DNA of 64,000 nt from RYN-230 sp963717125. Its GTDB lineage: Bacteria; Actinomycetota; Actinomycetes; Streptosporangiales; Streptosporangiaceae. The notes below the pieces were generated by a model. That model was not told the origin of the DNA and made no database searches. It was given only the letters and a program-made list of their open reading frames with translations. Numbering within the stretch: position 1 is the stretch's first letter; every line of letters begins with the position of its first letter. The translations under genes and the position numbers were made by a program. Location of the stretch: NCBI GenBank assembly GCA_963717125.1, contig CAVQVG010000020.1, forward strand, positions 434,001-498,000. Direction: 5' to 3'. Positions 16,327 through 24,894 of this stretch are shown here, piece by piece.

Positions 16327-17988
16327 ATGGCGAAGGGCTACAGGCCGGTGCAGCGGGATCAGCCGTTCCTGCTGCCGCCGGATATGCGGGAGTGGCTGCC
16401 GGCGGATCATCCGGTGTGGCTGGTGATCGGGGCGGTCAGCGATCATCTGGACACGTCGGTGTTTCATGCGCGGCGGCGGACCGGCGGGCCGGGGACGGCG
16501 GGGTATGACCCGGACATGCTGGTGACGCTGCTGATGTGGGCGTATGCGCAGGGGGTCACCTCCTCGCGGCGGATCGAGGCGGCGTGCCTGGCCGATGTGG
16601 CGTTCCGGGTGATCTGCGCGGGCAATGCCCCTGATCACGTGACGATCGCCCGGTTCCGGGCGGCGTTCCCCGGGGCGGCAGGGAGCCTGTTCGCTGAGGT
16701 GCTGGTGCTGTGCGCGAAGCTGGGGATGGGGAAGCTGGGGACGATCGCGCTGGATGGCACGAAGGTCACCGCGAACGCGTCGAAGGCGGCGAACCGGCGC
16801 GAGGAGACGCTGCGGAAGCTGGCCGCGGAGGAAGCAGCCAAAGCGGTGGCGGCGCACGCGGCGGCGGATGAGGCCGAGGATGAGCTGTTCGGTGAAGGAC
16901 GGCGTGGTGACGAGGTGCCGCCGGATGCGGTGAACCCGGCGGCCCGGGCAGCCCGGATCGCCGCGGCGCTGGCGGACCTGGAAGCAGAACGCCAGGCCGC
17001 GGAGGCGGCCCGGGAGGCGCAGGCGCAGGATTACCTGGCCCGCGGGGGCCGCGCGCCGGGGCCGCCGCCACTGGCTGCGGCGGTGGCCGCGGCCCGGGCG
17101 CGGCTGGACCGGGCCCGCGCTGACCGGGCGGCGCAGATCACGCGGCTGGAAGCGCGGGCCGCGGGGCCGCGGGTGCCGGGCAGCCGCCGGGACGGTCCCA
17201 AGAGGGGCGTGGAGGACTGCGGGCGCGTGCGGGCCGCCCGCGCCCGCCTGGCCAGGGCAGAAGCCAGGGCCGCTGAGGCGCAGCGCCAGGCCGCCGCCAG
17301 CTCCTGCGGGCCGGTCCGCAACATCACCGACCCGGACTCGCGGCTGATGCCGGTCCGCGGCGGCGGGTTCATCCAGGGTTACAACGCCCAGAACATGACC
17401 AGCGAAGACGGGCTGATCATCGCCACCGAGCTCACCTGCGACACCACCGATACCGGGTGGTTCACCCCGATGCTGCGCCAGGCCGAAGACGCCGCCACGC
17501 TGATCACGGCCCATCAGCCGGCGCCGGCCAGCGCCACCCAGGACGACGACGGCAGCAGGATCGGGCTGGTGCTGGCCGACGCCGGGTACCTGTCGGGGGA
17601 CAACCTCACCGCCGCTGGCCCCGACCGGCTGATCGCCGTCGGCAAGCACCGCGACCTGGAGAAAACCGCACGCCAGGCCGCCACCGCCCAGGACACCACC
17701 GCCTGGGACGGTGAGCGGGACGCCCACGACGATAATGGCGGGCCGATCGCGGCGATGGCCGCCCGGCTGGCCGCCAGCGAAGGCATCACCGCCTACCGCA
17801 AACGCGGCCACATCGCCGAGACCCCCCACGGGCACATCAAGCACAACATGGGCATCCGCCAGCTGGCCACCCGCGGTAAACCCAAAGCCAGCGCCGAATG
17901 GCGATTCACCGTCACCGTGCACAACCTCTTCAAGGCCATCACCACCGGGAACCTCACCCCCGCTGCCCTCGCCGCCCTGCCCGGCTGA
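16327..17988 (+). CDS. IS1182-family DDE transposase
   Basis: 553 residues from ATG 16327 (MAKGYRPVQRDQPFLLPPDM), the usual family N-terminus; an ATG at 16303 is also in frame. The N-terminal DNA-binding domain is followed by a DDE core: IALDGTKVTANASK with the first Asp, a long Ala/Arg-rich insertion (about residues 165-320, predicted coiled coil), then VLADAGYLSGDNL with the second Asp, and YRKRGHIAETPHGHIKHNMG in the C-terminal catalytic Glu region. The frame is intact, so the element may still be active. The cargo-free layout is standard for the family. Confidence 0.92.
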   Translation: MAKGYRPVQRDQPFLLPPDMREWLPADHPVWLVIGAVSDHLDTSVFHARRRTGGPGTAGYDPDMLVTLLMWAYAQGVTSSRRIEAACLADVAFRVICAGNAPDHVTIARFRAAFPGAAGSLFAEVLVLCAKLGMGKLGTIALDGTKVTANASKAANRREETLRKLAAEEAAKAVAAHAAADEAEDELFGEGRRGDEVPPDAVNPAARAARIAAALADLEAERQAAEAAREAQAQDYLARGGRAPGPPPLAAAVAAARARLDRARADRAAQITRLEARAAGPRVPGSRRDGPKRGVEDCGRVRAARARLARAEARAAEAQRQAAASSCGPVRNITDPDSRLMPVRGGGFIQGYNAQNMTSEDGLIIATELTCDTTDTGWFTPMLRQAEDAATLITAHQPAPASATQDDDGSRIGLVLADAGYLSGDNLTAAGPDRLIAVGKHRDLEKTARQAATAQDTTAWDGERDAHDDNGGPIAAMAARLAASEGITAYRKRGHIAETPHGHIKHNMGIRQLATRGKPKASAEWRFTVTVHNLFKAITTGNLTPAALAALPG

Positions 17989-18103
17989 CGACCAGGGCCC
18001 CGGCCGCCCAGCCCGGCCCGCCCGCCCAGCCCGAATCCCGGCCGCCCAGCCCAGCCAGCCCGGCAACGCCACCTCGCGCCCCGCCAGCCAAAACGAATCC
18101 GAC

Positions 18104-18131
18104 ACAGCCCGTCGGCGGGGCACAATGCACC
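18104..18131 (-). repeat. IS right terminal inverted repeat
   Basis: Read on the minus strand it begins GGTGCATTGTGCCCCG and matches the left repeat at 26 of 28 positions. It is followed by GCGC and then by the stop codon of the hydrolase gene (CTA at 18135-18137, TAG on the minus strand), so the insertion lies at the very end of that gene. Confidence 0.8.
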
Positions 18132-18134
18132 GCG

Positions 18135-19019
18135 CTAACGAAATGCACCCGCCTGGGTGAAGCCGCGGATGAGCTGGGCCAGCCGGGCCGGCTGGTCAAG
18201 CGGGATGAGCGTGTAGCTGTCCGCGACCTCGGCCAGTTGGCCCTGCGGCAGCAGCCCGGCCAGCCGGCGGCCGTGCTCGGGCGGCATCACCCGGTCGCCG
18301 CTGGCCCACACCACGAGGGCGGGCCGGGTGAAGCCGGGCAGTTGCGACGACGCCCGGACCAGGAAATTCCGGTCGGCCCCGGCCGCGCGGAGCAGCCGCA
18401 CGGTGTCCTGGCGGATCTCCGGCTGGGTCAGCACCGGCCGCATCCACCGGGCGGTGACCGCATCCCCGAGCCGGGTCAGCCAGCCGAACGCGATCGGCAG
18501 CCGGCGCACCAGCCTGACCCGCATCTGCTGCATGAACAGCCCGAACAGCCACGGCGGGAGCTTGCCGGTGAGCACCAGGGTCTTACCGGTAAGCCCGGGC
18601 GGGAAGTTGTCGAACGCGTCGCAGGACACCAGCACGGCCCGGCCCACCCGGTCGCAGCCGTCGGCCATCAGCACCTGGACCAGCGCCCCGCCGGTGTCGT
18701 TGCCGACCAGGGTCACGTCGTGCAGGCCGAGCCGGTCCAGGAACTCGGCGGCCAGCCGGGCGATCCCGGGCAGCGACAGGTCCGCCCCGGCCCGCATCGG
18801 CCGCCGGTGCGCGCCGAGCGGCAGCGTCGGCACCACGCACCGGTAGTCGCCGGACAGCTCATCCACCACGCCGTCCCACAGCGAGCCGTCCATCAGCAGC
18901 CCGTGCAGCAGGACCAGCGTGGGCCCGTGCCCGGTGTCGGTGTATTCGATCGTGCCCGCAGACAGTTCGACCGTCTGCCGCGCCGCCCGTACCGCCGCCT
19001 GCTCCATGGCCGCCCCCAT
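18135..19019 (-). CDS. Alpha/beta-fold hydrolase with Asp nucleophile position
   Basis: 294 residues. Start set at ATG 19019 (MGAAMEQAAV) because a perfect-armed dyad at 19055-19072, a likely operator, would lie inside the longer reading frame from 19082. The oxyanion region LVLLHGLLMDG and the nucleophile elbow LVGNDTGGAL are clear. The elbow has Asp instead of Ser, as in haloalkane dehalogenases. LVVWASGDRVMPPEH supplies the acid. The usual catalytic His near the C-terminus is not seen; the site reads DSYTLIPLDQP. It probably forms an operon with, and is controlled by, the adjacent TetR gene. Confidence 0.8.
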   Translation of the reverse strand: MGAAMEQAAVRAARQTVELSAGTIEYTDTGHGPTLVLLHGLLMDGSLWDGVVDELSGDYRCVVPTLPLGAHRRPMRAGADLSLPGIARLAAEFLDRLGLHDVTLVGNDTGGALVQVLMADGCDRVGRAVLVSCDAFDNFPPGLTGKTLVLTGKLPPWLFGLFMQQMRVRLVRRLPIAFGWLTRLGDAVTARWMRPVLTQPEIRQDTVRLLRAAGADRNFLVRASSQLPGFTRPALVVWASGDRVMPPEHGRRLAGLLPQGQLAEVADSYTLIPLDQPARLAQLIRGFTQAGAFR

Positions 19020-19054
19020 GCCGCCTCGGATTGAATTCCTCCCGTACAGCACAA

Positions 19055-19072
19055 GTGAACCATGTGGTTCAC
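19055..19072. promoter_or_regulatory. Dyad operator GTGAACCA-TG-TGGTTCAC
   Basis: Perfect 8-base arms around a 2-base centre, located between the TetR gene and the hydrolase start on the minus strand, 36 bases upstream of ATG 19019. This size and symmetry are typical of TetR-family operators, and the site is the best candidate for repression of the hydrolase by the neighbouring TetR protein. Confidence 0.6.
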
Positions 19073-19133
19073 ATTTCGGCAAGGCGCTGGGCGGGTGTGG
19101 GCTTGGGCGCTGGGCGGGGTGCCCTGGCCGCGG

Positions 19134-19754
19134 CTACCGGGCCGCCTCCTCGCGCTCCAGGGCGCGGGCCAGCGCATCCAGCCCGGCCTCCACCCCGGCG
19201 GTGTCCCCGCTGGTCATCCACTCGATCAGCAGGCCGCGCAGCGCGGCCAGGATCAGCTCGGCGACTTCCAGCTTGCGCCGGTCCGGCCAGTCCGCCGGGC
19301 ACAGCGACAGCAGCCCGGGCAGGTACTGCTCCGACGCCAGCGCACCCAGCCCCGCGTACCGGGCCGGGTCGTACATGACCAGCCCCATGGCCTGCTCTAG
19401 CACCCGCGACGGCTCGCCGACCAGAGCGGGCCAGATCGCGCGCACCCGGTCGGCCAGCGACCGGTCGGCCGGCCCGCCGGCCGCGGCGGCCAGCCCGCCC
19501 ACGACGCGCCGCTGGCGCAACTGGAACACGGCCTGCGCGAGCAGGTCGTCGGGCCCGTCGAAGTAGTAGAGCAACACCTTGTGCGTGGTGCCGGCCGCCC
19601 GGGCGGCGCGCCGCAGCGAGAAGTCCACCAGCCCGTTGACCGCCAGGTCGTCGGTGACCCGGTCGAGCAGTTCGCGGCGCCGGGCCTGACCGCGCGGCGA
19701 CCCGGCCGACCGCCGGTAACCGGCCCGTCCTGCTGTGTTGGCCGAGGTAGTCAC
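19134..19754 (-). CDS. TetR-family transcriptional regulator
   Basis: 206 residues from GTG 19754 (VTTSANTAGRAGYRR). The N-terminal helix-turn-helix is DFSLRRAARAAGTTHKVLLYYFDGPDDLL, preceded by RRRELLDRVTDDLAVNG. The C-terminal helical ligand domain includes VLEQAMGLVMYDP and a final LIEWMTSGD region. It lies upstream of the alpha/beta hydrolase on the same strand with a 114-base gap that contains a dyad operator, suggesting local control. The ribosome-binding site is weak, so the start is uncertain. Confidence 0.85.
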   Translation of the reverse strand: MTTSANTAGRAGYRRSAGSPRGQARRRELLDRVTDDLAVNGLVDFSLRRAARAAGTTHKVLLYYFDGPDDLLAQAVFQLRQRRVVGGLAAAAGGPADRSLADRVRAIWPALVGEPSRVLEQAMGLVMYDPARYAGLGALASEQYLPGLLSLCPADWPDRRKLEVAELILAALRGLLIEWMTSGDTAGVEAGLDALARALEREEAAR

Positions 19755-19779
19755 CCTGGCAGTGTCTCGCGAAAGACCG

Positions 19780-20138
19780 CCTGCCCGGCGACGACCCGGC
19801 CAACACAGCCAAGGCGCTGCTCGGCACGCTGCCCCCACCGGGACCGCCGCACGCTGCTGGCCGAGCAGGGCATGCGGCCGTTCACCCTGGACACGGTGAC
19901 CGAGCCGGCCCAGATCGAGACCGAACTCGCGCAGCTAGGGCCGGGTGAGCCGGTCGCGGAGTTCGGCCAGTTCCGCCGCGACGTGTGCTGCGCCGGCATC
20001 GCGGTCCCCGGAGCCGAACCAGGCACCTGGTGGGCCCTCGGCACCGCCGCCCGCGGCCTGGACCTGCCCGCACCGTTGCTCGGTGAGCTGCAATGCGCGG
20101 CCAACGACCTCACGCCAGGTCGAACGCACCAGCCTTGA
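19780..20138 (+). pseudogene. IclR-type effector-domain fragment, frameshifted
   Basis: One frame from about 19780 reads AKDRLPGDDPANTAKALLGTLPP and then breaks near 19845-19855. A second frame continues RTLLAEQGMRPFTLDTVTEP, then PGEPVAEFGQFRRDVCCAG and WWALGTAARGLDLPAPLL, to a stop at 20138. Joined, they match the effector half of IclR-like regulators (TAKALL, RPFTxxTVT, variable loop, then the cysteine-containing strand). The N-terminal winged helix is missing and would overlap the divergent TetR start. It is a decayed gene overlapping the 3' end of the DUF397 gene. Confidence 0.5.
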
Positions 20139-20313
20139 CGCCGCCGGTGAACGCGAGCCACTGGTCAGCCTCGAAGATCAGCTTCGGCCCATCCGGATCC
20201 TTGGAATCCCGCACGGCAACCACACCCGGCAGATTCCGCGCCACTTCGACGCAGGCCCCACCGTTGGCGTTGCTGCGCCTGCTCTTGCGCCATTCGGCCC
20301 TAGTCAAGTCCAC
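20110..20313 (-). CDS. DUF397 protein
   Basis: 67 residues from GTG 20313. Typical DUF397 pattern: LTRAEWRKSRRSNANGGACVEVA, then VAVRDSKDPDGPKLIF and WLAFTGGVKAGAFD. The start lies inside the last codons of the XRE/DUF5753 gene (14-base overlap), so the pair is translationally coupled. Such pairs are abundant in streptomycetes and relatives; the small protein is thought to work with its XRE partner (BldB/WhiJ-type systems) in developmental or antibiotic regulation, in a toxin-antitoxin-like manner. Confidence 0.9.
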   Translation of the reverse strand: MDLTRAEWRKSRRSNANGGACVEVARNLPGVVAVRDSKDPDGPKLIFEADQWLAFTGGVKAGAFDLA

Positions 20314-21142
20314 CGTTGATCTCTCCCTGTGCCCGGGCAAGGAACTCTAGCGACGCTTCGGGAGACAGCGCCACGGCCCGGATCATGTCGAATGCCAAGG
20401 TGAAAGCCGCGACTTCGTCCGGCTGTTCGATCAGTCGGGCGCTCTCCACGGACTCGGTATAGCCTATGTCGCGCCCATCAGCGAGACCAAGCAATATGAA
20501 CTCGCCTAGTAGCCCGGCATGAGCGCCAGCCGAGAACGGCATTACCTGCAAAACCACGCCAGGATGGCGGCCGAATTCGGCCAGCTGGGCCAGCTGATCG
20601 CGGAATACCGCTGCACCGCCCACCGGGCGACGGAGTACGCCCTCATCCACTACTGCCCACAGCATCGGCGGCTTGGCCCGGTCCATGATCCGCTGACGTT
20701 CCAGCCGCGCCGCGACGTGCTGGCCGATCTCCTCATCGGTGTCGGCTGGCCTCCAGGCCCGGAACAGCGCCCGGGCATAACCTTCGGTCTGCAGCAGCCC
20801 GGGAATGGCCAGCGCATTGAACTCGCGGATGCTGGTCGCCTCGCGCTCGCGTTCCACGAACTCGCGGAACCAGGCCGGGTACGCGTGCACGTCGCTGTCC
20901 ATGGACTGACGCAGGTGCGCGAACAGCCCGCCGGTGGCCAGCGCCTCGTCGCAGCGCTGGGCCAGGTCCGGGCTGGGCATCCGCTCGCCGACCTCGATCC
21001 GGCCGACCAGCGCGGCGGAATACGTGATCGCCTGGCCTAACTGGTCCTGCGACAATCCGGCGGCCGCCCGGCGGCGGCGCAGTTCGGCGCCGAAAAACGC
21101 GAGCAGGCTGGACCCCGGGTCGAGAACTCGTGCCTGCGGCAT
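20300..21142 (-). CDS. XRE-family regulator with DUF5753 domain
   Basis: 280 residues. N-terminal helix-turn-helix: LSQDQLGQAITYSAALVGRIEVGERMPSP shortened here to its core LGQAITYSAALVGRIE. The remaining 190 residues form DUF5753 (WFREFVEREREATSIREF, then PGLLQTEGYARAL, VVDEGVLRRPVGG and VLQVMPFSAGAH). This is the usual partner of DUF397 proteins (WhiJ-like). It is coupled to the DUF397 gene and divergent from an RsbW-like ATPase, forming the familiar actinobacterial trio that probably regulates development or secondary metabolism. Confidence 0.92.
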   Translation of the reverse strand: MPQARVLDPGSSLLAFFGAELRRRRAAAGLSQDQLGQAITYSAALVGRIEVGERMPSPDLAQRCDEALATGGLFAHLRQSMDSDVHAYPAWFREFVEREREATSIREFNALAIPGLLQTEGYARALFRAWRPADTDEEIGQHVAARLERQRIMDRAKPPMLWAVVDEGVLRRPVGGAAVFRDQLAQLAEFGRHPGVVLQVMPFSAGAHAGLLGEFILLGLADGRDIGYTESVESARLIEQPDEVAAFTLAFDMIRAVALSPEASLEFLARAQGEINGGLD

Positions 21143-21304
21143 CCCCAGCTCCCCTGCGTGTCGGACAGCCCACCGGAATCTGACGACACGGTATTGCCGG
21201 GTGCCGACACTCCGCGGGGCGGTGCGTGATCTCTAGCCCAGCGTATCGCCGCGCCGACAGGCTGTAGGCGAGCCGCGCTGTTCCGTGACCTGAGGAGCCC
21301 GCCG

Positions 21305-21754
21305 ATGTCCCCGACCGTCCGTCCCGCCCGAACCGCCGCTGCGCCGGTGATCACCTGGGCGCGGACTTTCCCGGCGGTCCCGGCGCAGGTCGGCGAGGCG
21401 CGGCGGTTCCTGGCCGACCTGCTGGACGGCGGCCCCGCCGCCGCCGACGCGGTGCTCTGCCTGTCCGAACTGGTCAGCAACGCGACCCAGCACAGCCGCT
21501 CCGGCCAGCCCGGCGGCCAGTTCACCCTACGGGTCCAGCTGGACGGCGCCGACCTGCGGGTGGAGGTCGCCGACGCCGGCGGCCCTTGGTCCGGCCCAGC
21601 CGACGCCGACCCACCGCCCGCCAGCCACCAGCACGGCCGCGGCTTAACCATCGTCACCGCGCTAACCCGCACCTGGGGCGTAAGTGATACCAGTGACGAC
21701 AGAAAAGTCGTCTGGTTCGAACTCACGCTGCCGTCCGCCTCCCCAACTACCTGA
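21305..21754 (+). CDS. RsbW-like ATP-binding protein (HATPase_c_2)
   Basis: 149 residues, serine-kinase/anti-sigma-like GHKL ATPase. Motifs: LVSNATQHS (N box), LRVEVADAGGPW (G1 box) and GRGLTIVTALTRTWGV (G2 box). Such single-domain ATPases accompany XRE/DUF397 pairs in streptomycetes. The divergent promoter region with the XRE gene is 162 bases long, suggesting shared control. Confidence 0.9.
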   Translation: MSPTVRPARTAAAPVITWARTFPAVPAQVGEARRFLADLLDGGPAAADAVLCLSELVSNATQHSRSGQPGGQFTLRVQLDGADLRVEVADAGGPWSGPADADPPPASHQHGRGLTIVTALTRTWGVSDTSDDRKVVWFELTLPSASPTT

Positions 21755-21807
21755 GTGCTTCATTCACGCAGTCACGGCTTTTGGGTTCTAGGTGACGTTG
21801 CGGCGGC

Positions 21808-22545
21808 CTACCTCACATCGGGTGCTTGCCGTGCCTCGAAGCCCGCAGTCCCCGGTGCGGGGGATTTCCTGCTGGCGGCGGTAATGACCGGGGTGCGCGA
21901 CTGGCTGGGAGCGGGGTCTTCGGTGAGGGTGAGGATGTGCCAGGCGACGTCGGCGCGGGAGATGGGCTTCATTGCGAACCGGTCGCTGACCTGGACGTTC
22001 CTGGTCAGCGGGCCGTCCGTGAGCTTGACCGGGCGCAGCGCGTACCAGTCGAGGCCGCTGGCAGCGAGTTCTTCCTCCATGGCCTGCAGGTCCTTGCCGA
22101 CGCGGCCGAGATTAGGGACGGCGACAGTGCGGAAGAAGCGGAACAGCAGCCGCGGCCCGGCGCCCATGACGGTATCGGCTGGTCCCATGCTGGCGGTGCT
22201 GACCGAGATCAGCCGGGCGGGCGCGGCGGAGTCCTTTATCGCGGCGATGAGGGTGCGGGCCAGCCGCTGATGCAGGTCGGGGGGCGAGGTCATCGTGGTC
22301 CGGGGGTTATGGCGGGTGGCGAAGTTGGGGCCCACGACAGCGACCACCACGTCTGCGCCCCGGATGGCTTTGGCGGCGAGGGCGGGATCGAAGATGTCGG
22401 GGACGATGAGGATCTCGGTCTGCCCGGGGGGCGGGTCTTGCGGTGTGGTGCGGTAGATGGCCCGGACCTGGTGGCCTCGCCGCGCGGCGAGGGTGACCAG
22501 GTGGGTGCCGATGCCGCCGGAGGCTCCGAAGACGGTGATGTTCAT
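21808..22545 (-). CDS. NAD(P)H-binding SDR-like protein
   Basis: 245 residues from ATG 22545, with AGGAG nine bases upstream. The N-terminus MNITVFGASGGIGTHLVTLAA is the atypical SDR dinucleotide motif, followed by PDIFDPALAAKAIRGADVVV and LISVSTASMGP; the C-terminal WYALRPVKLTDGP matches the NmrA-like/flavin-reductase-like group. As sequenced, the upstream MFS gene reads into it in frame, but a dedicated ribosome-binding site and a single-base shift explain this better than a true fusion. It belongs to the TetR-MFS locus. Confidence 0.82.
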   Translation of the reverse strand: MNITVFGASGGIGTHLVTLAARRGHQVRAIYRTTPQDPPPGQTEILIVPDIFDPALAAKAIRGADVVVAVVGPNFATRHNPRTTMTSPPDLHQRLARTLIAAIKDSAAPARLISVSTASMGPADTVMGAGPRLLFRFFRTVAVPNLGRVGKDLQAMEEELAASGLDWYALRPVKLTDGPLTRNVQVSDRFAMKPISRADVAWHILTLTEDPAPSQSRTPVITAASRKSPAPGTAGFEARQAPDVR

Positions 22546-22631
22546 GGTCAGGTGCTCCTGTTCGTCAAGGCCCGGGCCAGGGCCCGGCGCCGTGGGGCTG
22601 GCAGCGGTTGTCTGCTGGCGTGGTTGCGGCT

Positions 22632-24117
22632 TTAGTCGGTCAGTTCCGGTGCGGGAACCCGGTCGTCGCTGGCGGGGAGATGAGCGGGTTGCGCGGCCGG
22701 GCTCGCCGTGGGTGTTGGTGGCGCGCAACGCGATGACAGCGGCGGCGAGCAGGAAGATCGCGCAGGCCAGCAAGGCGCGCTGGAACCCGCCGGTGAGCGC
22801 GGCCGCCGGCGGGGCATGCTGGGCCAGCAGGGCGCTGGTGCGCGCGGTGGCGATGGCGGTGAAGATCGCGAGGCCGAGCGCGGTGCCAAGCTGCTGGGAG
22901 GTGGCGAGCAGGCCGGCGGCGAGCCCGGCCTTATCTGGCGCGACGCCGGCGTTGGCGGCGGTGGTGACGGCGACCAGGACGGCGCCCAGCCCAACCGACA
23001 TGATGACCAGGCCGGGCAGCAGGCTGGTGAGATAGGAGCCGTGAACGGGAATGCGGGACAGCCAGTAGATCCCGGCGGCAGCGATGAGGCATCCGGCGAC
23101 GATGACGGGACGGGTGCCGGTGCGGGCGAACAGCTTGGCGGAGATGCCCGCGGCGACCGCGATGCCGGCGGTGACCGGCAGGTAGGCCGCCCCGCCGCGG
23201 ATCGGCGAGTAGCCCAGGACGTCCTGCATGTAGAGAGTGAGGAAGAAGAACAGCGACACGAACCCGGCGAAGGCGATCATCTGGGTGACATCCGCGGCCG
23301 CCAGCCCCCTGGCGCGGAAGATGGAGAAGGGGAACAGCGGGTCGCGGCGGCGCGCCTCGGTGACGGCAAAGGCGGCGAGCAGCACGGCCGCGGCGGCGAG
23401 CTCCCCGATCGTGCGGGCGCTGGCCCAGCCCTGCACGGGCGCCCTTACCAGGGCGTAGACCAGCAGCAGCATGCCGGCGGTGACTAGGATCGCGCCGGGG
23501 ATGTCGAAGCCCGCCCGCCGGGCGCGCCGCCGATCTCCTGGCAGGATACGGAAGGCGCCGGCCAGGATCAGCGCGCAGACCGGCAGGTTGACGAACAGCA
23601 CCCACCGCCAGCCCGGGCCCTGCGACAGCACGCCGCCCAGGAACACGCCGGTGGCGGCGGCGAGTCCGGAGACCGCCCCCCAGATGCCGAGCGCCCGGCT
23701 GCGGTCGGTGCCGTGGCTGAACGTGGTGGTCAGGATGGACAGCCCAGCCGGGGCCATCATGGCCGCGCCGGCGCCCTGGGCCAGCCGGGCGCCGATCAGC
23801 ATGCCAGCGCCCGCGGCCAGGCCGCCGGCCAGTGAGCTGGCCGCGAACAGCGTGGTGCCCGCGGCCAGCAGCCGCCGCCGCCCGAGCAGGTCGGCCGCCC
23901 GGCCGCCGAGCAGCAGCAGCCCCCCGTAGGTGACCAGGTAGCCGGACAGGACCCACTGCAGGTTCTGCACCGAGAAACCCAGGTCGCGCCGGATCGAGGG
24001 CAGGGCGACATTCATGATCGAGGAGTCGGCGACGTCGAGGAACTGGACCGCGCACAACAGCAGCAGCGTTTGCCTGCCACGGCGGGTCGCGAGGAAAGAG
24101 CCGTGCTGGGTGGTCAC
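22632..24117 (-). CDS. MFS drug transporter, DHA2 family (14 TM)
   Basis: About 495 residues. Features: LCAVQFLDVADSSIMNVALP (motif D1 region), GGRAADLLGRRRLL (motif A) and a motif C-like GLAAATGVFLGGVLSQGPGWRW, followed by helices to about residue 465. As read, the frame has no stop and runs through to 21808. Removing one base at the GGG tract 22699-22701 gives the tail AAQPAHLPASDDRVPAPELTD and a TAA at 22632, a natural end. GTG 24117 is the likely start; TTG 24132 is also in frame. A multidrug or antibiotic exporter, probably repressed by the TetR gene upstream. Confidence 0.85.
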
Positions 24118-24130
24118 TGGATGAGCCCCC

Positions 24131-24192
24131 AAGACTGGACCGATTAGTACAGTCTTGACGCTAGCAGTAAGTTGACCGATTAGTACAGACTT
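24131..24192. promoter_or_regulatory. Tandem TetR operator sites upstream of MFS gene
   Basis: The 15-mer GACCGATTAGTACAG occurs at 24138-24152 and again at 24174-24188, each followed by TCTT or ACTT. The first copy is embedded in an interrupted dyad (24131-24156): AAGACTGGAC, CGATTA, GTACAGTCTT, with one mismatch in 10-base arms. The second copy has only one good half and touches the TetR stop codon. The layout fits a repressor dimer site plus a half-site controlling the transporter. Confidence 0.65.
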
Positions 24193-24793
24193 AGCTCAGG
24201 TAAGTTCGCAGCTGCGCGAGCCCCGCGTCCACCGCGATGCGCAACGGCGCCGGGTCCTTGCGCGCCTGGCTCAGCACCATCCCCCCCTCGATGCTGGCCA
24301 GCAGCGCCGTGGCCAGCACGGCTGGTGGGGCGTCCGCGCGCAGTTCACCCCGCTCCCGCATCCGCTCCACCGCATCCGCGAGCAACTGCTGCCAGGCATC
24401 GAACGCCGCAGCGGTTCTCAGCCGCGCGCCCTCGTTCCGCTCCGCCACCTCGGCCGCCAGCGACCCGATCGGGCACCCCGGCAGCCCCATCTGCTCAAAC
24501 CCCGCCACGAAACCCGCCAGCGCCTGCTCCAGCTCAGCTAGCGACGCTACGCTCCCCAGCGCCTGGGTCAGCCCGGCCAGCACCTGCGCGCAGCGGTGCC
24601 CCACCGCCGCCTCCACCAGCTCGTCACGGCCATGAAAATAGTGATAGAGCTGGCCCTTGCCCGCCCCCGCCGCCGCCAGCACCTCATCCAGACTCGTCCC
24701 CGCGACCCCGCGCTCAGCGAACAGCTCCGCGGCGCGCTCCACGATCCGCTCCCGGCTGGCGCGCCCGCGCCCAGTCCTCGGCTCACCCGCCAT
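24191..24793 (-). CDS. TetR-family repressor of the MFS locus
   Basis: 200 residues. The DNA-binding domain is ASRERIVERAAELFAERGV followed by TSLDEVLAAAGAGKGQLYHYF. The C-terminal domain has GLPGCPIGSLAAEVAERNEGAR, a conserved block of TetR proteins that control efflux pumps and flavoenzymes. It lies 73 bases upstream of the MFS start on the same strand, with repeated operator sequence in the gap. A related dyad-like sequence (ACTGTACCGGTCAGT) just upstream of its own start suggests autoregulation. Confidence 0.9.
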   Translation of the reverse strand: MAGEPRTGRGRASRERIVERAAELFAERGVAGTSLDEVLAAAGAGKGQLYHYFHGRDELVEAAVGHRCAQVLAGLTQALGSVASLAELEQALAGFVAGFEQMGLPGCPIGSLAAEVAERNEGARLRTAAAFDAWQQLLADAVERMRERGELRADAPPAVLATALLASIEGGMVLSQARKDPAPLRIAVDAGLAQLRTYLS

Positions 24794-24894
24794 GGACTTA
24801 TGCTAGCCGCCCACTGTACCGGTCAGTCCAATACGTGGCACCCGGAAGGCGCTGCGGCGTCTGATCCCAGGCCAGCCAGGACTACATGAATGAT

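Larger units (their letters stand above)
16230..18131 (+). mobile_element. IS1182-family insertion sequence, complete
   Basis: About 1.9 kb bounded by near-perfect inverted repeats (16230-16257 and 18104-18131, 26 of 28 bases paired) and containing one intact transposase gene. GCGC flanks both ends (16226-16229 and 18132-18135), and the element may have duplicated this palindromic tetramer on insertion. The exact tip is uncertain because the flanking GCGC could instead belong to the repeats. It sits between the SGNH lipoprotein promoter region and the 3' end of the alpha/beta-hydrolase gene and interrupts neither coding sequence. Confidence 0.85.

Noticed and set aside
22632..22994. 120-residue minus-strand frame overlapping the MFS gene
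   Set aside because: Only its last 20 or so residues are meaningful, as the displaced tail of the MFS transporter; not a separate gene.
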